Shown here one piece after another: positions 54,877 to 64,000 of a stretch of DNA of 64,000 bases. The DNA comes from Carallia brachiata (Eukaryota > Streptophyta > Magnoliopsida > Malpighiales > Rhizophoraceae). Position 1 is the first letter of the stretch. Every line of letters begins with the position of its first letter. The stretch covers positions 6,823,612 to 6,887,611 of the forward strand of contig JADCRB010000028.1 of assembly GCA_021464245.1 (NCBI GenBank). The letters run 5' to 3'. The translations under genes were made by a program, and so were the position numbers. The notes under the pieces are model-generated. The model did no database searches, was not told the DNA's origin, and was given only the letters and a program-made list of their open reading frames with translations.

Positions 54877-56984
54877 TCCGGACAAATTCTGGACGCCACC
54901 AATTCGGTGCACTAACTTTAGTGAAATCAAAAATTTTAAAGACTTCTCAAAAGACTTTAATATTTAAATCTAAAAGATCCCGTTGGAAAGGACACAGAAA
55001 AAAGAGACTGTTGCTTACGGCCAGAAATGAAAGAAAGCATGAAATCAATGAGAAACAATGGCGAAATGAAAGCAGCATAAAAAAAAATCAAAATGACTAT
55101 TGTGCGTTTAAAAGTTGACAAAAAAAAAAACTTGGACCTTCAATTGTGTCAATGTTATCCTAAGGCCTTTGTTTATTATAATGATCATATGAACGAAGAG
55201 AAATAAACAAAGGGAGAGGATCATACGAACCTCAGTCTTCTTCATCATTTGTCTCTTCTTTAATAATAAATTATCATCTTTATTACAAATTAAAAAATAA
55301 AAAGAGATACAGAAAATAACGAAGGAAAGGAGAAAGAGAGAGAGAGGGAGAGAGACAACCTACCCAATTGTTGTCCAATAAGCCGTGAATGGTACCTGCA
55401 TTAGGCTGGGACAACATTTTAGGGAGTACTAAACTTTTCAGAATTTTTATAATTAAAATTTAAATCTTTTTATATTTGCAAATGACTTTTAAATCTTGAA
55501 TTTTCATTTCATTTCTTATATGTCCATTTTTTAATAGAAATTGGTCGAATTGTTAGAAATATAATTTGATTTAAAAGAGACAGTGTGAAGATTACTCAAA
55601 TACAAACTTAAAATATAGAATTACATCTAAACACATATTTCACCTTTTGTGTTTATCCTTCTCTTTCTATATATAAAACACAAATCCACATGAATTTGGG
55701 AAAAAATTTAGAGCTTTTGGGTTTTATATGCAAGAGAAATGAGAAAATTTTAACAAGAAACGCACATTGACATGTTTTAAGGCGCATTTGGGTGTTTTTC
55801 TTTACATTGTTTCCATTAAGTCAAATTATCTATTTAATGATTTGACAAATTATTTTCCAAAAAAAGATTTGTATGGAAACTTTTGTGTCCGGATCATTAT
55901 TTTCACCATAACAATTTTGTTTTCTTGAAAATCCACTTTCAATATAGTCTCATATACCTAATTAATACAAGACAAGCCAACAAACCATTGTAATCTAGGC
56001 ATATGTTTCGAGTGCAATTTAAATCTTTTTGGTCTATTTATTACAATTCAAAAACCTTAAATGGTTTCATTCCTTTTATTCCGTAAGTCATTTTTTATTT
56101 ACAAATTGCAACTCTATCCAATTTTCTTTATTTTGCAGACCTAGCTTATAAAATATTGTATCATTCATAAGTGATGAGGAGTTCACCAGAAGTTAATTGA
56201 GCTTAGAGTAGGGCTTTGACCTGCAAGAGAATGAAGAGCTAAGGGGGTTTACTACAAAACTCGCATTTGGGCTTCAATCATGTCATTGCTTTTTTTTATT
56301 TTTTTTGCTTCACTTGTGTCATCATTAAAAATAAAAAAATAAAAAAAATTACAAAGGAAGACTTAATAATAGTTAAGTGGTTGGCATCAGTACTCTTCAA
56401 TTGAAAAATTTGAGATTCGAACATTACTCTTTCCTTTATCTTTCATTTTTCAATTACTGGCCTACTAATTCAAAGGAAAAAATAAATAAATAAATAATAA
56501 AGTTGTAAAGAAAGACTCGAAGACACGCCTCGTGCCATTATTATCCCTATGGTCTTCATTTCTTTACCATAGGAATTCGCATATAATTTTTTTATTATTA
56601 TGAATTTGGTATAGATTCTAAAATGAACTCTTTTATTTAATATAAACTTTAAATACTATGCAATTCCTACATTATCTAGCGATAATTACTAATCCTAACA
56701 CATTATTCTATTTTCTAAAATATGGTAATTTAATTGAATTCTTTTGCTTTAAAATGTGTGAAAATAAAGAAATAATAGAAAATTTTAAATCACTTTAAAT
56801 TCGATTTTACTAATTATAACCATTGTAAATAAGTTGTACAAGATGAAAATATATGTGCCTTGAGGATCGCCAAATTGATTAAATTTCAAACTAAATTAAA
56901 TCACTACACCCTTGTATAACATGGAAGCGTAAGTTCTCAACTTTTTCTTTTTTTTTTATTTAGGCACTAGTGCTGTTGCATAAA

Positions 56985-57375
56985 TCATTGTTGAGCAAAC
57001 AAATAAATTATTTAGCTTTATTTTACCATCGTCCGAATTAGTTAAGTCATCATAATGTTTAAATTATAAATATACTTTCCTATCATAGACAATGTTACAT
57101 GACAAATTTTGGATCGACCTGAACAAACAAATAAATTCTTTTACTTTATTTCACCATGGCCCAAATTATTTAAGTTATCATTAAGCTTTAAATTATGATT
57201 AACTTTCCTATCATAGGCAATGCTACTTGTATGTCTCATTTTGGAGCGACCTAAGCAAAAAAATGAATTATTTAACTTGATTTCTGCATCGCCCAAATTA
57301 TTTAAGTTATCATTAAGCTTTAAATTATAATATGCTTTCCTGTCATAGTATATGACAAATTTTGCAGGGACCACG
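56985..57375 (+). repeat. Tandem triplication of a 120-150 bp unit
   Basis: Three adjacent copies share AAATTATTTAAGT(T/C)ATCAT, AAGCTTTAAATTAT and CTTTCCT(A/G)TCATAG. Units start near 56985, 57115 and 57250. A single unit is present at the related sites 45300 and 47750, so the triplication arose locally. Confidence 0.7.
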
Positions 57376-57480
57376 AATAAAGAAATGTTACGAGAAAACG
57401 GGAAGATTCCTATCAGATACAGCTGAGAGGCCACTAAATATAAACCTTGAGATGAGATCGGGAGATTCAACCTCATATTT

Positions 57481-58536
57481 CATTTAGGGTTTTATTATAT
57501 TATTGTATTTTATATAATATTAAAATAATTATATAGTATATTTTATAATTTTTAATAATTTATTTGTTTTTTTAATTTTTTTAAATTCATCTAATTAATA
57601 ATTTATATTACTTCGATACTATTTAATCTGATGTAAAAAAATCCATCAAATATTTTCCTTGCATTTGTAGATTATTTTATTTTTTCAATTCAGACAGATT
57701 TTACAAAATAATAATAAAAAAAAATAGGGGAACCCATGTACCTGAATTAGACTCATGGGGCAACGGTTCGCCTAATTTCTTTTTTATAATTCTTTAATGG
57801 GTGGGTGTTATCCAACCCACCGGTTCCAGAGAGAGAAAGAATAATAATAATAATAATAATAAAATAAAGACGCAGGGGGTGGGCGGCTTTTTAAGGGCCG
57901 TAGCCCGTAGCCCATAGCGATGGTTGTCGGCAGCTTATAATAAACTAAAGAAGATAAAAGAGTTTAAAAATTATTTTCTGGTTAGCAAGCGTGGTCCGTT
58001 TCAGCGATGCACCAAATTAAAAAATAATAATAATATGGTAAAGAAAAAGAGGAAAATTACTTAAAACAAGTTTGCTACCTAATCTTACAGCCACAAGATT
58101 ATTATTAAGTAGATAATTATGAAAAAATTAAATCTGAATTAATAATAAAAAAATAGTCCAAATAAAATCGATACCCTTTAAAAAGTAAATGACTAGGCCA
58201 ATAACATTAAATCCTTGTCAATTAAAAAATATGTATTTAACATGACAAAATTCATTTATTTTAATCAGTATTTTATATTTATATGATAAAAATTACTCAA
58301 ATTCAAGTAATAAAATTGCTATAGAGGGATTAAACATTTTTTAAACTTGAATATTTTTGTTACGTAAGCATAACTTATTAATTAAGGTAAGTGAAATTTG
58401 TGACGTCAATTATTGTGATTTCATATTACTAACAGAGCTATTGGCTGTTTTGTCTGGTCTACAGCAATCCTCGTCTACAACCGAAAAAATGTTTAGGAAC
58501 TAAAAAGATTTGAGCCTTCTGATTGACGGTATATAT
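57481..58536. other. AT-rich gene-free DNA
   Basis: No coding, RNA gene or bounded repeat is seen, apart from an (ATA)n run at about 57841-57862. Confidence 0.55.
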
Positions 58537-58736
58537 ATTAGGCCAGGGAAAAGCTAAACGATTATCCCTCTTTTAATTAAATTAAAACCCTTATTGGTTA
58601 TGTTAAAAATTCGAAAAAGCAATTACACTTACCCTTATTAGGCCAGGGAAAAGCTAAACGATTATCCCTCTTTTAATTAAATTAAAACCCTTATTGGTTT
58701 ATGTTAAAAATGCGAAAAAGCAATTACACTCACTAG
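58537..58736 (+). repeat. Perfectly spaced 100-bp tandem duplication
   Basis: ATTAGGCCAGGGAAAAGCTA begins at 58537 and again at 58637, and about 95% of the 100-bp unit is repeated (differences near AATTCG/AATGCG). It ends 22 bp before the LTR at 58759. The near-identity suggests a recent duplication. Confidence 0.85.
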
Positions 58737-58758
58737 TGAGTTGAAGGACTTAAAGGAG

Positions 58759-59544
58759 TGTAAACATCCTTTTCAAATAAAAAAAAAAAAAAAAACAAAA
58801 AAAAAAAAAAAGATTGGCAGCCACCAATCTTGAATTTCAAGATTGGTGGCATAAGGTCCTCTCTGGAGGGCCTATAAAAAGGCCCTCCAGCCTCAGTTCA
58901 AAGGAACATTCAGCAAATCTGAAAACAGAAAAATTCAGAGAATTTGAGAGAAAAAGAAAATTTTGAAAATCTCTCAAGAAAATTTCTATTTTTCCTACGT
59001 GTTTTACTCTGCAGTATTCTCTCCTAATTCATTTTTGAGAAATATTTCAGGGGTAAACCCCAAAAAATTTGCTGTTTCCATTTCTAAAATTATTTTTAGG
59101 TTTATATTCTCGGATCGCTCTAGATCTGAATTTATGAGAATATAGATCTAAAAATATCAAATTACTACAAATCCGGCTGGGATTAAGCCTCATACGGCCC
59201 TCAGCAAAATCCAGGCAACTCATCCGAGAACAAGTCCATTCGACCCTCGGTGAAATTAAGTCAGATCGGCTCATATCAGGTCTCTGCGGTTCTTAACCGT
59301 AGTCAAAACGTCCAAATCAGATCCAGTTCAGTCTACCCAGTTCAAGAAAAAGTTGTGGAATTTATTTCTGTCAAGATCAAGCTCGTGCAGCCCTTGACGG
59401 AGTCAAAAAAAGGAACACTAATCGGAGGATCTACGAAGATCGACCCCACGTAAATTTTCTTTTATTTTTACAATATTTTTTATTGTAATTTGTTTCTGTA
59501 TTTTTGAGTCTAATTGTTTTAGGTTCGAAATTTACGCCGTTACA
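58759..59544 (+). repeat. 5' LTR of the gypsy element (786 bp)
   Basis: It begins TGTAAACATCC and ends CGCCGTTACA. The U3 part has two palindromes. One is a 15-bp-arm hairpin at 58820-58850; the other, at 58863-58890, has 11-bp arms enclosing the TATA box. The R/U5 half matches the LTR at 9881-10729 (GAACATTCAGCAAATC, GAGAGAAAAAGAAAATTTTG, ATCGGAGGATCTAC). Confidence 0.85.
58863..58890 (+). promoter_or_regulatory. TATA box inside a perfect palindrome
   Basis: CTGGAGGGCCT (58863-58873) and AGGCCCTCCAG (58880-58890) are exact reverse complements with ATAAAA between, so TATAAA overlaps the arm-loop boundary. The position about 50 bp upstream of the GAACATTCAGC transcribed region fits an LTR core promoter. 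Confidence 0.6.
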
Positions 59545-59549
59545 AATTT

Positions 59550-59568
59550 TTGGCACGCTCGGTGGGAC
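59550..59568 (+). other. Primer-binding site region
   Basis: TTGGCACGCTCGGTGGGAC, 5 bp downstream of the LTR end, occupies the primer-binding position and has the TGGCnCGCnCGGTGGG style of many plant gypsy elements. The exact tRNA cannot be assigned without a comparison. Confidence 0.6.
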
Positions 59569-59593
59569 ATTTTCACCTCTCATCTCTTGTTCC

Positions 59594-59755
59594 TTAAAAG
59601 TAAAAAAAAAAAAAAAGTAAAAAAAAAAAGAAAAGTAAAAAAAAAAAGGGTGAAAAAAAAAAGTAAAAAGTTAAAAAAAAAAAGTAAAAAAGTAAAAAAG
59701 TAAAAAAGTAAAAAGTAAAAAAGTTAAAAAAAAAAAAAAAAAAAAAAATTTTACA
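59594..59755 (+). repeat. A-rich leader with GTAAAAAA units
   Basis: Repeated GTAAAAAA and AAAGT words, 85% A, lie between the primer site and gag. A similar A-rich stretch lies at 8970-9060 in the related non-autonomous element. Open frames on its complement are artefacts of poly-T. Confidence 0.75.
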
Positions 59756-59772
59756 GGTGTTCAGCATATCAA

Positions 59773-61112
59773 ATGGCACCGAAAAGGAGTACAACTGCTG
59801 TTACAAAAAAGAAGGCAACGGCTCCACTACCTGCATCAACTACCCTACCTGGGTACGCAGGTCCAGAAACCCGGGGACGGACACAATTTCTAGCCGTCCA
59901 AACCCGACAAAATGTCGAAATGGAGAGTCCACAGCTCGCACAACAGGATCTCTCCCCTGACTCTTTTGCCGCATGGAGGAGTCGATCACCCACCCCAATC
60001 GAAGTCGGGGGCAACACGACGAAGCCTGCTCAACAAAATCCGACTCACACAGAAGAATCAGAAGAGTTTTCTCCTCCAGTCTTTCCCGGAGCCTCATCTG
60101 TTGCCGTCATGATGACCAACACAACCAGCACAGAGGAAAGAATTTCAGATTTGGAGAACAAAATTTTGCAGCTGATCAGAGTCGTGGAGGAAAAAGATCA
60201 ACAGATCGCTGCTCTCAAAGGAAAAGCCCCGATCCAAGTTGATCCCGAGATCCGCGAGGAGCAACCATATCCACCCGGTTTCACTCCAGAAGCCACACCA
60301 GCCGACGCCTTCACTGCAGAAAAGCGACCAGGTAGTTCTACACAGCTGCCACCCCCAAATTCTGTAGCTTCGCTATCTGTTCAACAATTGCAGGAAATGA
60401 TAGCTAATACGATCCGCCTCCAACAAGCTACATCCTTCCAAGGATCACAGATGTACGTCAAACCGTACACTAGACGGATCGAAAGTCTCAACATGCCCTT
60501 GGGCTACCAGCCGCCCAAATTTCAACAATTCGACGGACGAGGCGATCCCAAACAGCACATCGCCCACTTCGTTGAAACCTGCAACAACGCAGGGACTTAT
60601 GGAGATCTCTTGGTGAAGCAGTTTGTTCGTTCACTCAGGGAGACCGCTTTCACCTGGTTTATAAATCTTGAACCAGAATCGATCGATAGTTGGGAACAGC
60701 TACAACGAGAGTTCCTTAACAGATTTTTCAGCACTCGAAGGACGGTAAGTATGATGGAGCTTACCAGCACCAAACAAAGAAAAGGAGAGCCCGTTGTCGA
60801 ATACATCAACAGATGGCGTGCCCTCAGCTTGGACTGCAAAGATCGCCTGACGGAGACTTCTGCCGTGGAGATGTGCATCCAGGAATGCATTGGGAGCTGT
60901 TATACATCCTGCAGGGTGTCAAACCCCGAACCTTCGAAGAACTGGCGACCCGCGCACATGATATGGAGATAAGCATCCAGACTTCCGGAGGCACGGTTCC
61001 CATCCAGTTGGACCAGCAAGGGGGCAGAAGGGAGATTAAGAAACCCCAACAGTTCGGAAAGGAAAAAGAAGTGATGACTGGAAGCCGCACAGCAAGGGGG
61101 CGCCAAAGCTAA
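59773..61112 (+). pseudogene. Gag of the gypsy element (frameshifted)
   Basis: The frame opens MAPKRSTTAVTKKK and is continuous for about 370 codons. The first about 210 residues include a coiled-coil stretch (ISDLENKILQLIRVVEEKDQ); then comes the retrotransposon Gag capsid domain, QFDGRGDPKQHIAHFVETC through [37 protein letters not shown] and [10 protein letters not shown]. Near 60885 the frame is lost and the continuation ([20 protein letters not shown]) lies in another frame that stops at 61112. The break makes this copy non-functional. Confidence 0.88.
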
Positions 61113-61471
61113 GGTAAATCCTCCGACCCAAATAACTCAGCCAAAACAACAGGAAAGGCGGAAGGTGACATTGCGAGAGTTGGAGCAGAAGCAGTATCCA
61201 TTCCCCGACTCAGACGTCCCCGACATCTTGACAACTCTTGGAGGCGAAGCTGATCGAACTCCCAGAGTGCAAGCGGCCGAATGAAAAGGATCGAGTCAGC
61301 GATCCGAGATTCTGCAAATATCACCGGATAGTAAGTCATCCAACCGAGAAGTGTTTCGTCCTGAAGGAGCTAATCATGAAGCTCAAAAGCCAGAATAAAA
61401 TCATTCTGGACCAGGAAGGCATAACCTCGGCAAACCAACCACCATCACTTCAAAACCATCAGAAGAGGTGA
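61113..61471 (+). pseudogene. Gag C-terminus with a variant zinc knuckle (frameshifted)
   Basis: Gag continues as KVTLRELEQKQYPFPDSDV after a shift near 61110 and shifts again near 61228 into EAKLIELPECKRPNE. A CKYHRIVSHPTEKC motif (61313-61354) has Cys-x2-His-x4-His-x4-Cys spacing, a CHHC variant of the retroviral knuckle. A stop follows at 61471. Confidence 0.75.
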
Positions 61472-61772
61472 CACAGTAAGGAGGAGCCGCTCGACAACAA
61501 AAAGTCGACAACGGAGAAGGTATATGAAGCTCTCCAAACCCTTCTCGCTAACCCTCAGCTGTTTATAGCTTTGCAATCAACAGAAGTGTGGCAAAATCAA
61601 GTCAGCAATACTCTCCAGACCTCAGCTGAATCACAGCCATCAAATGATCTAACTCAGCGGAGCAACAGCGGCCCAAAATCACGTCGGATGTTACTCTGCT
61701 ATCTCATTTTCAGATGAGGATCTCCTGCTGGGGTCCAAACCCCACAATCGGCCGCTGTATGTATCAGGCTAT

Positions 61773-62525
61773 GTGAGAGAACAGAAGGTCCGACGTATTC
61801 TGATCGACGATGGCTCAGCAGTCAATATTATCCCAAAATCCACCATAAAGGAGCTCGGCATCGGCATTGATGAATTATCAGACAGCCGCTTGATGATTCA
61901 TGGCTTTAATCAAGGAGGACAGAAAGCAATTGGGATGATTCGCTTGGAGCTAACTATCGGTAATCTCACTTCTAGCACTCTATTTCACGTGATTGATGCA
62001 CGTACCACATATAAGATGTTGCTAGGACGACCGTGGATTCATGGAAATGGAGTTGTGCTCTCAAGCCTGCATCAGTGCTTCAAGTACTACAATGGTGGCG
62101 TTCAAAAGGTCAATGCTGACTTAAAGCCGTTCGATGATGCTGAATCACATTTGGCGGATGCAGTCTTCTACACCGACACAGACAATCCGGAGATCATTCC
62201 ATCAAAAGCTACTTGGACTGGGGGCATCCACAAAAAGGGAAAAGCTGTCGAAGAACCTGCCAATGCCCAACCCCAGGCTCCAACAAATGAAAAGCTGCCA
62301 CAGCTGAACTCGTCGAAGGATGTTGCATCTTCAAGCTCCACTCCAGTCCTACGCTATGTGCCGAAGTCACGACGCTCAGAAGGTCAACCCCCTTTCTCTT
62401 ATTGTATTGATCCTAAACAGGAGCAAGGACATAGCCAACCCAAAACAAAGGAGCTGCACAACCTGAAGGAGACTTACACTCTGCCGATACCAAAGATTGA
62501 GCCGGTTTTGCTTCAAAACCATTAA
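61773..62525 (+). pseudogene. Aspartic protease region of the gypsy element
   Basis: An open stretch of 250 codons carries a retropepsin-like fold with active-site loop LIDDGSAVNIIPKS (DDGS in place of the usual DTG/DSG), the flap region GFNQGGQKAIGMI and the ILG-like MLLGRPWIHG. Retropepsins cut Gag-Pol; DDGS loops occur in several plant gypsy families. The C-terminal 100 residues are a low-complexity linker. Confidence 0.85.
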
Positions 62526-63289
62526 AAGGCTTCGTCAAACCACACACGGGGGCAGTCGAAGGCGGCTCACTTCCAGAAAGAAGAACACATGAAGGATTTG
62601 ATCCTAATGCATACAAGCTTTTGGCAAAGGCGGGCTATGACTTTCAAACCCGAGCACAATGGGTACGCTGCCGTCCACACATGGCGCCGCTTCTCAAACA
62701 TCACAGTCCCGACCTGGCTTAGGCTATCAGGAGAAGTCACCTGTGCGGATCACGCTAAAGAGCCGAAGCCGAGCAGCTGATGCACGTGCCATCACCACCA
62801 CCACCAAACAAGACAGGCTTATCCAGTCAAACAAAGAAGGTGAAGTCAGAGGTTCTGCATTTCATGTCACAATTAGCGAGGAGGCTGATTCCGACTCATC
62901 AGATGGTGAAGTGAAGGAGGCTCCCCCGGAACTTGAAGATGGTGGCCAAGCAACTGTTGATGAACTCAAGGAGGTCAATCTTGGCTCTCCGGAAGATCCT
63001 CGACCTACATTTGTAAGTGCTTTACTTACTAGAAGAAGAGCAAGAATATGTTCAGGTATTAAGTCAATACAGGGACGTGTTCGCATGGAGTTACAAAGAA
63101 ATGCCTGGACTTGACCCAAAAATTGCGGTGCATCGTCTAGCAGTAAAGAAGGGTTCGTTCTGTCAAGCAGCCACAACGACGGTTCCGCCCGGAACTCATT
63201 CCACAAATCGAGGAGGAGGTGAACAAGCTGATCAATGCCGGCTTCATCCGAGAGGTCACCTACCCAACGTGGATTGCCAACATTGTCCC
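62526..63289 (+). pseudogene. Pol linker and N-terminal RT approach, multiply shifted
   Basis: Pieces of the pol frame are scattered over two or three frames: EVNLGSPEDPRPTFVSALL (about 62970-63030) is followed in another frame by the VFAWSYKEMPGLDP and FRPELIPQIEEEVNKLINAG region. At 63290 a one-base deletion places a TAA in the preceding frame. Together these shifts inactivate the polyprotein. Confidence 0.75.
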
Positions 63290-64000
63290 GTAAGAAAGAA
63301 GAATGGACAGTTGAGGGTATGTGTTGATTTTCGAGATCTTAACAAGGCCTGCCCGAAAGATGACTTTCCATTGCCCATAACGGAGATCACAGTCGATGCA
63401 ACAACGGGTCACGAAGCATTGTCTTTCATGGATGGTTCTTCAGGCTATAACCAAATCAGAATGGCACCAGAAGACGAGGAGTTGACAGCATTCCGCACCC
63501 CAAAAGGTATATACTGCTACAAAGTTATGCCGTTTGGATTGAAAAATGCTGGCGCCACTTATCAACGTGCTATGCAAAAAATTTTTGATGACATGCTGCA
63601 CAAGATTGTAGAATGTTATGTTGATGACTTAGTTGTAAAGACTAAGAAGCGCAAAGACCACCTCGAGGATCTCAAGACAGTGTTCGAAAGACTTCGGAGG
63701 CATCAGCTCAAAATGAACCCTCTCAAGTGCGCATTCGGTTTTTTTTGTGGAAAGTTTCTTGGGTTCGTGGTGCGCCATCGTGGAATCGAAGTTGATCAGT
63801 CAAAGGTTGAGGCAATTCAAAAGATGCCTGAACCTAAAAACCTGCACGAGCTGCGAAGTCTACAAGGAAAGCTGGCCTACATTCGCCGTTTCATCTCCAA
63901 TTTAGCTGGGAGATGTCAACCTTTCCATCGGTTGATGAAGAAGGATGTCAACTTCGAGTGGGACGAAGCTTGCAGCAAAGCCTTTGAGAGCATAAAGAAG
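63290..64000 (+). CDS. Reverse transcriptase of the gypsy element (partial)
   Basis: The frame is open from 63290 to the window edge (237 codons). RT motifs occur in order: KKNGQLRVCVDFRDLNKACP, FMDGSSGYNQIRMAPED, MPFGLKNAGATYQRAMQ, the catalytic YVDD (63617-63628) and LRSLQGKLAYIRRFISNLAG. The enzyme copies element RNA into cDNA. The RT itself is intact as far as visible although upstream frameshifts cut it off from a continuous polyprotein. Confidence 0.9.

Larger units (their letters stand above)
53941..57480. repeat. Duplicated non-coding block, copy 3
   Basis: 53945-54130, 54940-55400 and 55860-56290 align in order with 1120-1290, 1500-1830 and 1850-2420; 56610-57090 aligns with 44830-45380. 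Copy-specific insertions account for the gaps, including the short element at 54684-54876. No gene is supported. Confidence 0.7.
58759..64000 (+). mobile_element. Ty3/gypsy retrotransposon, 5' part (runs off the window)
   Basis: A 786-bp LTR, a primer-site region, an A-rich leader, gag, an aspartic protease and reverse transcriptase occur in order on the plus strand. The LTR is related to those of the element at 7756-10729. RNase H, integrase and the 3' LTR would lie beyond 64000. Frameshifts in gag, the linker and before RT mean it is defective. The protease and RT sequence style fits a non-chromodomain (Tat/OTA-like) lineage; this is inference. Confidence 0.9.

Noticed and set aside
57141..57476. 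111-codon minus-strand frame with internal repeats
   Set aside because: The repeated KLNDNLNNLG peptide is simply the tandem triplication read in one frame.
59594..59794. Phe-rich 66-codon minus-strand frame
   Set aside because: It is the complement of an A-rich retroelement leader.

Overview
This window looks like a nuclear chromosome segment of a dicot plant, probably woody, though I cannot fix the species. It is AT-rich. It has spliced genes with plant-type GT/AG introns, a large CC-NBS-LRR resistance gene with multiple LRR exons, a small ribosomal uL18-type gene, and many LTR retrotransposons, inverted-repeat elements and microsatellites. No prokaryotic, organellar or viral gene arrangement is seen.

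Layout. 1-930 is a polypyrimidine minisatellite and AT-rich DNA. 931-2500 is one copy of a non-coding block that recurs at 48.5-56.3 kb. 3050-7547 holds a broken LRR exon and its flank, split by a 2.9-kb terminal-inverted-repeat element that carries nested small elements. 7756-10729 is a small LTR element with an internal array of eleven TATAAAA-containing repeats. 11839-12599 is a GC-ended TIR element. 13367-18446 is a degenerate 5.1-kb Ty3/gypsy chromovirus on the minus strand, about 0.7 kb upstream of an intact uL18-like gene (19169-19480). 20400-29690 contains more broken LRR exons separated by a 6.5-kb insertion. 30002-43373 is the main gene, a minus-strand CC-NBS-LRR. 44-58 kb is gene-free and made of nested inverted-repeat elements inside duplicated non-coding blocks. 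58759-64000 is the 5' two-thirds of a Ty3/gypsy element (LTR, gag, protease, reverse transcriptase) that runs off the end.

Main result. The resistance locus is built from LRR exon modules. Exon a is 441 bp in both copies and exon b is 756 bp in both copies; exon c is 849 bp in the copy with an intact donor. Exon d (726 bp) occurs once. Every internal exon begins and ends on a codon boundary (phase 0-0). The order NBS-a-b-c-d-a'-b'-c' can be joined without breaking the frame into about 2,600 codons. Partial copies of b and c lie downstream at 29.3, 20.8 and 6.3 kb, so the gene has grown by repeated duplication of intron-exon blocks and its distal copies have decayed.

The transposons record relative timing. 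A roughly 540-bp insertion sits in the b-c intron of two modules but not the third. An inverted-repeat element with matching target duplications sits inside the most distal LRR exon. Two 1.8-kb inverted-repeat elements interrupt a duplicated block whose uninterrupted form is still present near position 1,000-1,430.
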